NCBI GenBank assembly: GCA_050732875.1
Contig: JBOHRQ010000007.1
Location: 6,067-70,066 of the forward strand
DNA: 64,000 nt
Source of the DNA: DASRVA01 sp050732875
GTDB taxonomy: Bacteria; Gemmatimonadota; Gemmatimonadetes; JACCXV01; JAHWKZ01
Reading direction: 5' to 3'
Part shown: positions 1-7,750 of the stretch, one piece after another
How positions within the stretch are numbered: the stretch's first letter is position 1
Layout: each line of letters opens with the position of its first letter
Made by a program: the position numbers and the translations under genes
Notes under the pieces: model-generated
The model's database searches: none
The model's input: the letters and a program-made list of their open reading frames with translations, nothing else
Told to the model about the DNA's origin: nothing

Positions 1-795
1 GCTCACGTAGATGTAGAGCGGACGGCTGAGCGGCGCGTACTCCCCGGTCTCGATCGTCTGGACGGAGGGCTGGACGCAGCCCGAGCCCCCGTCAACACCC
101 AGCAGCTTCAGGCGGTCGGCGTTCTCCTCGTAGTACGCGTAGCCGAAGTAGCCGAGCGCGCCGGCGTCACCCTGGACCCCCTGGACCAGGACGTTGTCGT
201 CCTCGCTGGCCGTGTAGTCGGGGCGGCTGGCGTCCTCCTCGCCGACGATCGCCTCGGTGAAATAGTCGAACGTCCCGCTGTCGGTCCCCGGACCGTACAG
301 GACCAGCTCCTTGTCGGGGAAGCCCTGGCGGACCTGGCCCCAGTTGTCCACCTGGCTGCCCGGCTCCCAGATTCGCTTCAGCTCGTCGACCGTCAGGCAG
401 TCGACGAAGTCGTTGGACGGGTTGGTGACGACCGACAGGCCGTCCCAGGCGACCCGGATCTCGGCGATCCGGACGCCGTTCTGCTCGCATAGCTCGCTCT
501 CGCTGTCCTTGATCGGCCGGGACGCGTCAGAGATGTCCGTCTCCCCGGCGCAGAAACGCTGGAAACCGCCGCCCGTGCCCGACACGCCGACCGTAACCCG
601 CGTTTCCTGATGGATCCTCTGGAACTCCTCGGCGACGGCTTCGGAGATGGGATAGACCGTGCTCGACCCGTCGACCTCCACCGAACCCGAGAGCGTGGAA
701 TCGCCGGCGGCCCTTTCGTCGGCTCCGCCACCGCAGGCGACGAGGGTCGTGCCCACCAGGGCCACCAGTAGGATGCGTTGCGTGCTTACGATCAT
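1..795 (-). CDS. pstS: Phosphate ABC transporter substrate-binding lipoprotein PstS (3' end off window)
   Basis: Periplasmic phosphate-binding protein that feeds the PstCAB importer. The first 265 residues are visible and the frame runs off the left edge without a stop. An ATG with an AAAGGA ribosome site is followed by a short hydrophobic leader ending in a lipobox (LVAC), so the protein is probably lipid-anchored. Family hallmarks are DGSSTVYPIS near residue 44, the phosphate-loop segment GTGGGFQRFCAGETDISDAS near residue 75, and GPGTDSGTFDYFTEAI near residue 165. It lies 52 bases downstream of a phosphate porin on the same strand, so the two are probably one Pho-regulated operon. The pstC, pstA and pstB genes would be expected just beyond the edge. 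Confidence 0.95.
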   Translation of the reverse strand, partial: MIVSTQRILLVALVGTTLVACGGGADERAAGDSTLSGSVEVDGSSTVYPISEAVAEEFQRIHQETRVTVGVSGTGGGFQRFCAGETDISDASRPIKDSESELCEQNGVRIAEIRVAWDGLSVVTNPSNDFVDCLTVDELKRIWEPGSQVDNWGQVRQGFPDKELVLYGPGTDSGTFDYFTEAIVGEEDASRPDYTASEDDNVLVQGVQGDAGALGYFGYAYYEENADRLKLLGVDGGSGCVQPSVQTIETGEYAPLSRPLYIYVS

Positions 796-847
796 GCTCG
801 ATCCTTTCATCTTGGGTGATCGGTCCTCATCCTTGATTTGCGGTCCG

Positions 848-1960
848 TTAGAACCCGAACCCGAGCTGGACCCGGAAAGCCACCTCGTCCGAATCCGGCA
901 GCACACCGTCTCCGTCGAACGCCGACCGGTCGACCTGGATCTGGGTCCGGATGCGCTCCTGCCAGTAGAGATTGACCCCGGCGTTGAGGACGGTCGTCGA
1001 CGGCGCTTCCTCGTCCAGCAGCAGGACCTGGTCACCGATCACCGATCGGCCGTCCTCGATCCGCGTCCATCCGAGGCGGACGACCGGCTCCCAGCCGATC
1101 AGCCAGGCCGTGTCGTACGTCGGAACGTGCCAACCGACGATCCCCTGCAGGGCCAGAAAGCCGGCGTCATCATCGCCCAGGAGCTCGGGGTCGTAGTCGT
1201 CGCCGAGGAAGAGCTGGCCGAGAACCTGCAGGCCCGGCTCGGCGTACTTCCCGCCCCGGACCGCCAGCTCGACGGCTTGGTACCAGGCGGCTTCGGATTC
1301 CGCGGGCGGCTCGCTGAGCCGGAGCCCCGTCCAGGCCCCCGACACCTGCCAGCCACCGGCGATCTCGCCTTCGATCCGCGCCGCGAGCTGCTTGCCGTCG
1401 TCCGCCTCTTCCTCGTTGTCGCCCTGACCGTTGAAGAGCCCCACGGTTGCTTGCAGGCGATCGAACCGTCCGTTCCAGTCGATCCCGATGTCGCGGGCGT
1501 TGTATCCCAGATCGTCCAGGAGTCCATTCGGGCTGAACCCCGTGGCCCCGCGCGGCAGCGGATCACGCTCGATCACCGGCAGCTCGCGGCTCGAGATCAG
1601 CTCGAGCTCGTCGAAGGGAACCTTGAACTGCCCCGCCCGGATCGTCAGCCGCGGATCGAACTGCAGTGACACGTAGCCGTCGGTCAGGCGCGCGTCACCA
1701 CGGCCGAAATCCCCTTCCACCCTCGCCTGAAGCCAGCCCGCCGCGTAGGCGTCGACGCCCAGCCGGGCACGCCTGAGCAGCCATTCGGAGCCGGCCTCCT
1801 CGTCCGCCGAGGTGGTGTTGAACTGGGCCTGGACGTTGGCCCGGACCCTCACGCTGTCCACGCCCGGCGCGCTGACCTTCTGCGCTGCGGCGGGGGCCGC
1901 GAAGGCGAGCAGGCACGGAGCGAGCAGGACGACCGGCGCGATACGGGAGGTTCTACCCAT
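848..1960 (-). CDS. Phosphate-selective porin (OprO/OprP family)
   Basis: A 370-residue outer-membrane beta-barrel that probably lets phosphate or polyphosphate through the outer membrane. It has a signal peptide of about 26 residues ending AAPAAAQ. The N-terminal strand segments resemble the OprO/OprP family: LRRARLGVDAYAAGW, then LQFDPRLTIRAGQFKVPF, then SSRELPVIERDP. The chain ends in Phe (LGFGF), as barrels recognised by the Bam machinery usually do. It is followed directly by pstS, which supports phosphate rather than another anion. A Pho-box-like element lies about 100 bases upstream. Substrate is inferred from family and neighbour. Confidence 0.88.
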   Translation of the reverse strand: MGRTSRIAPVVLLAPCLLAFAAPAAAQKVSAPGVDSVRVRANVQAQFNTTSADEEAGSEWLLRRARLGVDAYAAGWLQARVEGDFGRGDARLTDGYVSLQFDPRLTIRAGQFKVPFDELELISSRELPVIERDPLPRGATGFSPNGLLDDLGYNARDIGIDWNGRFDRLQATVGLFNGQGDNEEEADDGKQLAARIEGEIAGGWQVSGAWTGLRLSEPPAESEAAWYQAVELAVRGGKYAEPGLQVLGQLFLGDDYDPELLGDDDAGFLALQGIVGWHVPTYDTAWLIGWEPVVRLGWTRIEDGRSVIGDQVLLLDEEAPSTTVLNAGVNLYWQERIRTQIQVDRSAFDGDGVLPDSDEVAFRVQLGFGF

Positions 1961-2056
1961 GTCTCTTTCCTCTCTCGGTCAATGGCGATTCCCTGATGCG
2001 CTCGAAAAGCGTGTGATGATTCTGCACGTCGACCATTGCCGAAGATTGGCTGAAGT

Positions 2057-2074
2057 GTGATAAAACTATGACCA
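2057..2074 (-). promoter_or_regulatory. Pho-box-like direct repeat upstream of the porin-pstS operon
   Basis: Read on the minus strand the site is TGGTCAT-AGTT-TTATCAC. This is two 7-base half-sites separated by 4 AT-rich bases. Each half matches 5 of 7 positions of the enterobacterial PhoB half-site CTGTCAT/C. The position, about 97 bases before the porin ATG and ahead of two phosphate-uptake genes, fits a PhoB-type activator site. The consensus for this phylum is not known to me. Confidence 0.5.
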
Positions 2075-2102
2075 GAGGGAAACCGGGGGGCCACGACCTA
2101 GA

Positions 2103-3284
2103 TTGTCCCTCCGCATGGACGGCGCGAAGCGACTGAAGGGCATCCCCGGTTTCTCCATCGATCGGGTGGCCGAAGCCGCGGGAGAGGATCCCGCGGTCCT
2201 GCGGCTCGAAAACCTGGACACCGATCTGCCACCGCCCAGGGAGGCGATCGAGGCCACCCGGCGGGCGATCGGCCGCGACGAGGACAACAGCTACCTCCCC
2301 TTCACCGGCCAGCGCGAGCTCCGGGAGGCGATCGCCGGCCGCCATCGGCGGGCCACCGGACAGCCGTGCGATCCGACGCACGTGGTGGTGACGTGCGGCG
2401 GCACCGAGGGCCTGTTCGACGCGCTCCTCGCTCTCACCGATCCGGAGGACGAAGTCCTCCTCACCGATCCGACCTACGCCGGGATGATCTACCGCGTGCG
2501 CCTGGCCGGCGCCGTCCCCCGCCTGGTTCCCTTCCGGCCCGAGGAGGGAGCGTGGCGGCTCGACCTGGATGCCCTTCGCGGCGCGGTGACGAGACGGACC
2601 CGGATGCTCTTTCTCATGAACCCGTCCGTGCCGTCCGGGGCGGTGATGAGCCGGGAGGAGTGGGACACGGTGGCCGGGCTCTGCCGGGAGCGGGATCTCT
2701 GGCTCCTCTACAACGCGGCCATGGAGCGGATCCTCTTCGACGGCCGGTCGCTGATCCATCCGGCGTCTCTGCCCGGCATGGCCGAACGGACGGTCACGGT
2801 GGGGTCGGTCTCCAAGGAGTTCCGGATGATCGGCTGGCGAGTGGGGTGGACCATCTCGCCGCCCGGCGTGGCCGGGGACATCGCCCGGGTCCACATCTAC
2901 AACGCGGTCACCGCGACCGGTATCGCCCAGAAAGGGGCGCGGGCCGCCCTGACGGCCGACCGCGACGACTTCGAGCGCTGCCGCGCCGAGTGGGAGCGGC
3001 GGCGGGACGTGGTCTCCGCCGCGCTGGCCGGACACGGCATGATCCCGGCCGCCGGCGGCTGGTCCCAGCTCCTCGACGTGGCCCGGCTCGGACACGACTC
3101 CTTCACAGCGTCCCGGCTCCTCCTCGAGAAAGGACGGGTGGCGGCGACCCCGATGCGCGACTGGGGAGGCCCGACCGCCGATCGCTACGTGCGGATCGTC
3201 TTCAGCAACGAGCCCGTCGAGCGGCTGGCGGAGCTGGGCGCGCGGGTCGACAGGGCCCTTGGCCAGGGCAGCCCTTCGACTTGA
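2103..3284 (+). CDS. Class I/II pyridoxal-phosphate aminotransferase
   Basis: A fold-type I aminotransferase of about 393 residues. The Schiff-base lysine is K238 in GSVSKEFRMIGWRVGW, and the NPSVPSG segment (N173) matches the usual NPxNPTG. The residue that normally binds the PLP pyridine nitrogen (Asp in the (I/L)xDEx(Y/M) strand) is Asn204 here, in LLYNAAMERILFDG. The most upstream start is TTG at 2103, behind a GGGGGG stretch; ATG at 2115 is the alternative. The stop lies 34 bases before the prephenate dehydratase start, so the two are probably cotranscribed. A role in phenylalanine/tyrosine transamination is inferred from that neighbour only. Confidence 0.87.
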   Translation: MSLRMDGAKRLKGIPGFSIDRVAEAAGEDPAVLRLENLDTDLPPPREAIEATRRAIGRDEDNSYLPFTGQRELREAIAGRHRRATGQPCDPTHVVVTCGGTEGLFDALLALTDPEDEVLLTDPTYAGMIYRVRLAGAVPRLVPFRPEEGAWRLDLDALRGAVTRRTRMLFLMNPSVPSGAVMSREEWDTVAGLCRERDLWLLYNAAMERILFDGRSLIHPASLPGMAERTVTVGSVSKEFRMIGWRVGWTISPPGVAGDIARVHIYNAVTATGIAQKGARAALTADRDDFERCRAEWERRRDVVSAALAGHGMIPAAGGWSQLLDVARLGHDSFTASRLLLEKGRVAATPMRDWGGPTADRYVRIVFSNEPVERLAELGARVDRALGQGSPST

Positions 3285-3318
3285 CGCCCCACCGACCGCG
3301 TTCGAGACTCACCGGTTC

Positions 3319-4242
3319 ATGCCGCTTCCGCGACCCCTCCGCCTGGCGATCCAGGGCGAGCACGGCTCCTTCAGCGAAGAAGCGGTGACCAAGCTCCTCG
3401 ACTGGCCCCACCGGGTGCTCCCGGCGGTCGACTTCCCGACCATGTTCACCAGCGTGGGACGGCATCAGGCCCACGCCTGCCTCGCCCCCATGGAGAACTC
3501 GCTCGTCGGTTCGATCTTCGAGAGCTACGACCTGCTCCTCCAGTTCGGCTTCCGGATCCTGGGCGAGGTGTACCTGCGAGTCGAGCACTGCCTGATCGCT
3601 CCGGTGGGGACATACCTGGAGGATGTCGAGCGCGTCTACTCCCATCCGGTGGCGCTCGAGCAGTGCCGGCTCTTCTTTCGCGCCCACCCGCGGATCCAGA
3701 CCGTCGCCACCTACGACACGGCAGGCAGCGTGCGGATGCTCGTCCTGCGCCGGGAGACGCACGCGGGGGCGATCGCCGGCCGCGGGGCCGCCTCCCACTA
3801 CGGGGCCAAGATCCTGGCCGAGAACGTCGAGGACGATCCGGCCAACTACACGCGATTCTTCCTGCTGGCGCCGCCCGATGCGGAGCTGGAGGGGATCGAG
3901 GACCGGTTCCGCTCCGGCGAGACCGGGACCGTCAAAACGTCGATCGTGTTCCACGTCTCCAACGAGCCCGGGAGCCTCCACCGCGCCCTGTCGGGGTTTG
4001 CCGACGGTGGGGTGGACCTGGCGAAGATCGAGTCGCGGCCGGTCCGCGGCCGGCCTTTCGAGTATTTGTTCTACATCGATTTCCACGGCCTGCCAGGGGT
4101 CAATCCCGGCCGGACGGCGCTCCGCGCCCTGGCGCGTCAGGCCGGGTTCCTGCGGATCCTGGGGAGCTACCCTTCGGGACGGCTCGACTGGATGGGTACC
4201 GACGCCCCGCTCCTCCCGGCGAGCTGGTCCCCCGCCGAGTAG
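3319..4242 (+). CDS. pheA: Prephenate dehydratase
   Basis: Converts prephenate to phenylpyruvate in phenylalanine synthesis. The protein has 307 residues from the ATG at 3319, a typical length for a monofunctional enzyme without chorismate mutase. The dehydratase domain starts IQGEHGSFSEEA and contains PMENSLVGSIFESYDLL and the substrate-site segment NYTRFFLL (Thr-Arg-Phe). A C-terminal ACT domain follows, with SNEPGSLHRALSGFADG and the allosteric ESRPVRGRPFEYLFYIDF. Phenylalanine feedback is therefore likely. A longer frame starting at 3259 overlaps the aminotransferase and adds 20 residues unlike the family, so I reject it. Confidence 0.93.
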   Translation: MPLPRPLRLAIQGEHGSFSEEAVTKLLDWPHRVLPAVDFPTMFTSVGRHQAHACLAPMENSLVGSIFESYDLLLQFGFRILGEVYLRVEHCLIAPVGTYLEDVERVYSHPVALEQCRLFFRAHPRIQTVATYDTAGSVRMLVLRRETHAGAIAGRGAASHYGAKILAENVEDDPANYTRFFLLAPPDAELEGIEDRFRSGETGTVKTSIVFHVSNEPGSLHRALSGFADGGVDLAKIESRPVRGRPFEYLFYIDFHGLPGVNPGRTALRALARQAGFLRILGSYPSGRLDWMGTDAPLLPASWSPAE

Positions 4243-4247
4243 CAGCG

Positions 4248-5039
4248 CTAACGCAGAGCTGGCAGCCCGAACGTCAGGTCGGCCGAAGGCGCGGGGCGGG
4301 AGAGTGGAACCCACTCTCCGCTCTCGAGCTGGACCAGGTCGCGCGCATAGAGCGAGTCCTCGGCGACGAACCGCGCTGCGGCGGCCGCCCGATCGTAGCG
4401 CCACGCCTCCCCGCGACGGAGTCCCGCCTGCCAGTCCTCGCTCGCGAACCGCGCGCCCGCAAGCTGCCATCCGTTGTCTCCCGGAGCGGCAGCGAAGTGT
4501 CCATAGTAGAGGCCCAGGAGCGACTCCCCCCCCTCGTCGCGGAGCACGAGCAGCTCGGCGAAGACTCGGCTCGAGTCGCCCGGCACCGGTTCCATCCGCA
4601 CGATGCTCGGCCGGACAAGCCCGGCGAGCCCCGCCGACCACTCAGCCGCCGTCCGCTGACCGCGGATTTCGGGGTGGACATAGGTGAAGGCGCGCTCGTA
4701 GCCCACCCCGCCGATCCCGATCGTGCCCAGCGAGCTGGACCCGGTCTGGGCGAGGGCGCGGACGAACTGGCGTGAGGCCTCGACAGGCCCCGACGGAAAG
4801 GATCGCTGCGAGGGAAGGCGCGGCTCGGGGCGGACGAGCCAGGCGAAGCTCGCCGCCACGCTGTCGATGTGAATCGATCGGTAGATCGTGTCGGCCGTCA
4901 CGATCGTGGTGTCCGGGTCAGCACCCCGCGATGCCGTCCGCCGGCGCTCGTCCGGACCCTCGACCCAGACTTCGGCCCGACACGCCCCGAGGAGGGCGAG
5001 GCCGAGGACGAGCGCGCGGGCCGAATGACGTGCGGGCAT
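4248..5039 (-). CDS. Hypothetical lipoprotein
   Basis: A 263-residue protein with no family I recognise. The chosen ATG at 5039 gives MPARHSARALVLGLALLGAC, a leader ending in a clean lipobox (LGAC), so it is probably a lipid-anchored periplasmic protein. The longer frame starting at 5081 would place 14 extra residues before the leader. The mature part is soluble with mixed character, including WLVRPEPRLPSQRSFPSGPV and repeated Ser/Arg/Glu-rich stretches. It converges on pheA with only 5 bases between stops, and its start is divergent from the next gene. Confidence 0.75.
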   Translation of the reverse strand: MPARHSARALVLGLALLGACRAEVWVEGPDERRRTASRGADPDTTIVTADTIYRSIHIDSVAASFAWLVRPEPRLPSQRSFPSGPVEASRQFVRALAQTGSSSLGTIGIGGVGYERAFTYVHPEIRGQRTAAEWSAGLAGLVRPSIVRMEPVPGDSSRVFAELLVLRDEGGESLLGLYYGHFAAAPGDNGWQLAGARFASEDWQAGLRRGEAWRYDRAAAAARFVAEDSLYARDLVQLESGEWVPLSRPAPSADLTFGLPALR

Positions 5040-5108
5040 GAGAATGGCCCGTATATTGGTGCAACGCGCCGCACTCGACAACCGGCGTCGCCATCACCGA
5101 GGAGGCTC

Positions 5109-5510
5109 ATGAGCGTTCGCATGTCCACCCAGGTCCAGCGCCCGCCGTCCCTGCCCGGGGTGCCGCCTCGGTATCAGGTCTTCGACCGGCGCAAGAGCCC
5201 GCCCATGACGGTCGCGCGGTTCTATTTCGATCCGGCACAGGAGGGCGTCGTCTTCGAGGTCTATGACGACGAGTTCCGCGAGTTCTTGAAGCGGGCCCCC
5301 GCCTTCGCAGGCAAGCGGTTCGACTGGATGCTCGATGTCGCCCCGGACGCGCCCCACGACACCCGCCACGCGGTGGTGCGGCCGCATCCGATGCCGGTTC
5401 CGGCCGACCGCGGGGCGCCGAGCGATCCCGCGCTCTCGCTCGCGGGGGCAGTCCAGGCCTGCAGTGAGCTCGAGTCCTTCCGGGTCGTCCACGCGAGCGA
5501 CCCGAGGTAG
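5109..5510 (+). CDS. Hypothetical protein, 133 residues
   Basis: Starts at an ATG preceded by a perfect AGGAGG, which fixes the start. It is soluble, with no signal peptide or membrane segment, and opens with a proline-rich tail. The core MTVARFYFDPAQEGVVFEVY then EFREFLKRAPAFAGKRFDWM looks like a small alpha/beta fold. I do not recognise the family. It is divergent from the lipoprotein gene with about 70 bases between starts and convergent with the DUF1579-like gene, so it is probably a single-gene unit. Confidence 0.7.
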   Translation: MSVRMSTQVQRPPSLPGVPPRYQVFDRRKSPPMTVARFYFDPAQEGVVFEVYDDEFREFLKRAPAFAGKRFDWMLDVAPDAPHDTRHAVVRPHPMPVPADRGAPSDPALSLAGAVQACSELESFRVVHASDPR

Positions 5511-5540
5511 CGATCGGTCCGGCGCAGCGAGCCGGGGCGA

Positions 5541-6092
5541 TCAGCGGCCCTCCTCGCCCCCGACCTCTTCCGATCCCTGGCGCGTGTAGAGCCCATCGAA
5601 CACCACCTCCCAGTCCTCCGCTCCGCGGCGGACTTCCCAGAGCTGCCGCACTCGGCCCTCGTCGAACGGCATCCAGGTGATCCGATGCGTCACCGGACCT
5701 TTCTCGTCCCGCATCTCCCCCGAGAGCACCATCGAGCCCTCCACGAGACCTCCCGAGAGGAGCAGGAAGCCCCCCCGGTCGTCGACCCAGGTCTGGTGCC
5801 ACGTGCCCGCCTCGGGGTCGTACTTGTTGAGGCTGGTGCCGGTCATCCCCCTCCTTCCATGCCACCGCTCGCGGAGCGCGCAGCCGTCCAGGACGCGGTC
5901 GATCTCGTTGGTCCCCGCCACCTCTCCGTCCGGTGTCGTCACCTCCCAGGAGCCGATCCAGAAGTCGAACTGTCGGTGTTCCTCGGCCGCACAGGCCTCG
6001 GCTGGCGGGGCGCCGGCCTCCTGCGCGAACGCGAACGGAAACGATCCAGTCAAAAGCGCGGCGGTGGCCGCCGTGGCCATTCGGACACGCAT
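5541..6092 (-). CDS. Secreted DUF1579-like protein
   Basis: A 183-residue protein starting at an ATG behind AAGGAGG; the longer frame to 6131 lacks such a site. A signal peptide (MRVRMATAATAALLTGSFPF, cleaved near AFAQ) precedes a domain opening HRQFDFWIGSWEV. That is the typical start of DUF1579/YybH-neighbour proteins with a lipocalin-like barrel. Other family-type strands are LRERWHGRRGMTGTSLNKYD and WHQTWVDDRGGFLLLSGG. The function of these proteins is not established. It is exported, probably to the periplasm. Confidence 0.8.
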   Translation of the reverse strand: MRVRMATAATAALLTGSFPFAFAQEAGAPPAEACAAEEHRQFDFWIGSWEVTTPDGEVAGTNEIDRVLDGCALRERWHGRRGMTGTSLNKYDPEAGTWHQTWVDDRGGFLLLSGGLVEGSMVLSGEMRDEKGPVTHRITWMPFDEGRVRQLWEVRRGAEDWEVVFDGLYTRQGSEEVGGEEGR

Positions 6093-6349
6093 CGATGCAC
6101 CTCCTTGAAGGCGTCCGGCTGGCTGGCCCATGGGTCCGTGGCGGAGCCACCGGACTGTCGGACCCGAAGCCTATGCTGATGACCACCAGGGGACAGCCTT
6201 CGCCCTTCTCCGGCGGCAGCTGTGCGGCGGACTGCGCGGTGACGCGGCGAGCGGCAAGAAACCCGGATTTTCCGGCGATTTGGTTGGTCGGCCCGGATCT
6301 TGCTCGATCTGTGCCGGAAGTTCACCAAACCCAACAGGAGCGACCATCG

Positions 6350-7369
6350 ATGCGATTCCGTGCGTTGGTTCTTCCCGGCCTTTCGATCGTGCTTCTCGGC
6401 ACTCCCCTGCTGGCGCAGGAGCCTCGCGTAGGGCCGATGCCGAGGACGTGGAGCGGCGCCAGCGAGGACCTGGAGACCGAGCCCTTCCCGATCCGGGCGG
6501 GCTCCTGGCGGATCGACTGGGACACCGCCGACGCCGCGCCCGGTTCGTACCTTTTGATCACCGTGCGTCACGAAAGCGGCACGGCCGTCGAGACGTTCAC
6601 GCATCAGGGGGAGGGCTCGGGATCCGACCGCGTCGATACCCGGCCCGGGATCTACTACCTGGACATCACCGGCGTCGATCTGGAGTGGACGGTCTCGATG
6701 AGCGAGCGGGTTCGCACAACGGACCCGGGCCCACCGACCCTCCCCGTGCAGGCCTGTACCGGACGCGGGACGGTCGGGGGCCAGGGGTTCGTGGAAGCAG
6801 GTGTCGGTTTCGGCAACGACGCCCGCGTCTACTCGATGGGCGGCGGCTACGACAGCCGGGGCCCCGTGACCGTCAACTTCGCGGCCAACTTCGTCGACAA
6901 CGACGAGGTGGTGGTCCTCGGGGAATCCTTCGAAAGCCCCGACGCCTACGGCGGGGGCGGCGGCATCGTCATTCAGGTGACGGAAGCGCCCGTGAACGTC
7001 TGCCCGGCGTTCGGGCTGAGCTACTCCAGGCTCGAGGAAATCGAGGTGCTCGAAGATCTGGGAATCGATTTCGACCTCGACCTCTGGACGGCGTCGGCGG
7101 GTGTGGCGTTCGGACTGGCGGTGCCCGCCGGGGACAGCGGTGTGTTCGTCATGCCGTTCGCGACCCCGAGGCTGCTGGCGGTGCATGGTCGGGCTTCAGG
7201 GGAGTTCGAGGGAGAGACCGCGGAAGACTCGGAGACGGAGGTCGAGTTCGGAGCGAGCGCCGGCCTTTTCTTCGGCGGCGCGCGACTGTACGGCGGCATC
7301 GTGGTCGACGTGACGACCTTCGAAGAGTCCGATCCGACCTTCGGCCTGGGGTTCGGCGTCGCGTTCTGA
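6350..7369 (+). CDS. Secreted outer-membrane beta-barrel-like protein
   Basis: A 339-residue protein whose ATG follows AGGAG. The signal peptide is about 23 residues (LSIVLLGTPLLAQ). Residues about 30-135 form a soluble beta domain (GSWRIDWDTADAAPGSYLL, then RPGIYYLDITGVDLEWTVS). The C-terminal 200 residues alternate short glycine-rich amphipathic strands and end FGLGFGVAF, a C-terminal Phe typical of outer-membrane barrels. No specific family is recognised and the ligand is unknown. The upstream 257 bases hold the divergent gene's leader and no other feature I can support. Confidence 0.72.
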   Translation: MRFRALVLPGLSIVLLGTPLLAQEPRVGPMPRTWSGASEDLETEPFPIRAGSWRIDWDTADAAPGSYLLITVRHESGTAVETFTHQGEGSGSDRVDTRPGIYYLDITGVDLEWTVSMSERVRTTDPGPPTLPVQACTGRGTVGGQGFVEAGVGFGNDARVYSMGGGYDSRGPVTVNFAANFVDNDEVVVLGESFESPDAYGGGGGIVIQVTEAPVNVCPAFGLSYSRLEEIEVLEDLGIDFDLDLWTASAGVAFGLAVPAGDSGVFVMPFATPRLLAVHGRASGEFEGETAEDSETEVEFGASAGLFFGGARLYGGIVVDVTTFEESDPTFGLGFGVAF

Positions 7370-7417
7370 GCCAGTGTCGGCGGGAGTCCAGAACAACTAG
7401 CCCCAGATCGACCCACG

Positions 7418-7517
7418 NNNNNNNNNNNNNNNNNNNNNNNNNNNNNNNNNNNNNNNNNNNNNNNNNNNNNNNNNNNNNNNNNNNNNNNNNNNNNNNNNNN
7501 NNNNNNNNNNNNNNNNN
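7418..7517. other. Scaffold gap of 100 N
   Basis: Exactly 100 undetermined bases, the usual placeholder for an unknown gap length between contigs. The gap truncates the CcmI-like gene on its right, so the 3' end of the cytochrome maturation cluster is missing. Adjacency of the barrel gene and the ccm cluster rests on scaffolding only. Confidence 0.99.
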
Positions 7518-7750
7518 CGCTTGAAGCGCGCGTCCAGATCGCGGTAGTCCTCTTCGGAGAGCTTTCCGGTCGCCCGGTCCAGCTCGAGCTCGTGGATCTC
7601 CCGAACCAGGCGGTCCTTCTCGGCCTCGAGATCCCGCCGCTCGACCGCGGCCGCGTTTTCGCCCTTACGGTCCGTCAGGAGCGGCCAAGCCGCCAGCCAC
7701 ACGGCGCCGAGAAGGAGCCAGAGGCCCGCCAGGACGAGGAGCGGCGTCAC
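7518..7750 (-). CDS. CcmI-like cytochrome c biogenesis membrane protein (3' end lost in gap)
   Basis: The first 77 codons are visible. GTG start overlaps the ccmF stop (GTGA). One N-terminal membrane helix (TPLLVLAGLWLLLGAVWLA) is followed by a charged coiled-coil segment, RLVREIHELELDRATGKLSE then EDYRDLDARFK. This matches the N-terminal module of CcmI/CycH, which in other bacteria presents apocytochrome to CcmF/CcmH. Whether the TPR part follows cannot be seen because the assembly gap interrupts the gene. The position directly after ccmF supports the call. Confidence 0.7.

Noticed and set aside
659..1669. Long plus-strand frame of 336 codons opposite the porin
   Set aside because: It is the antisense shadow of the porin and pstS genes; composition is Arg/Pro/Asp-rich with no family pattern.
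2103..3284. Minus-strand frame 1953-3095 overlapping the aminotransferase
   Set aside because: No conserved motif; the plus strand has the PLP lysine and other family markers.
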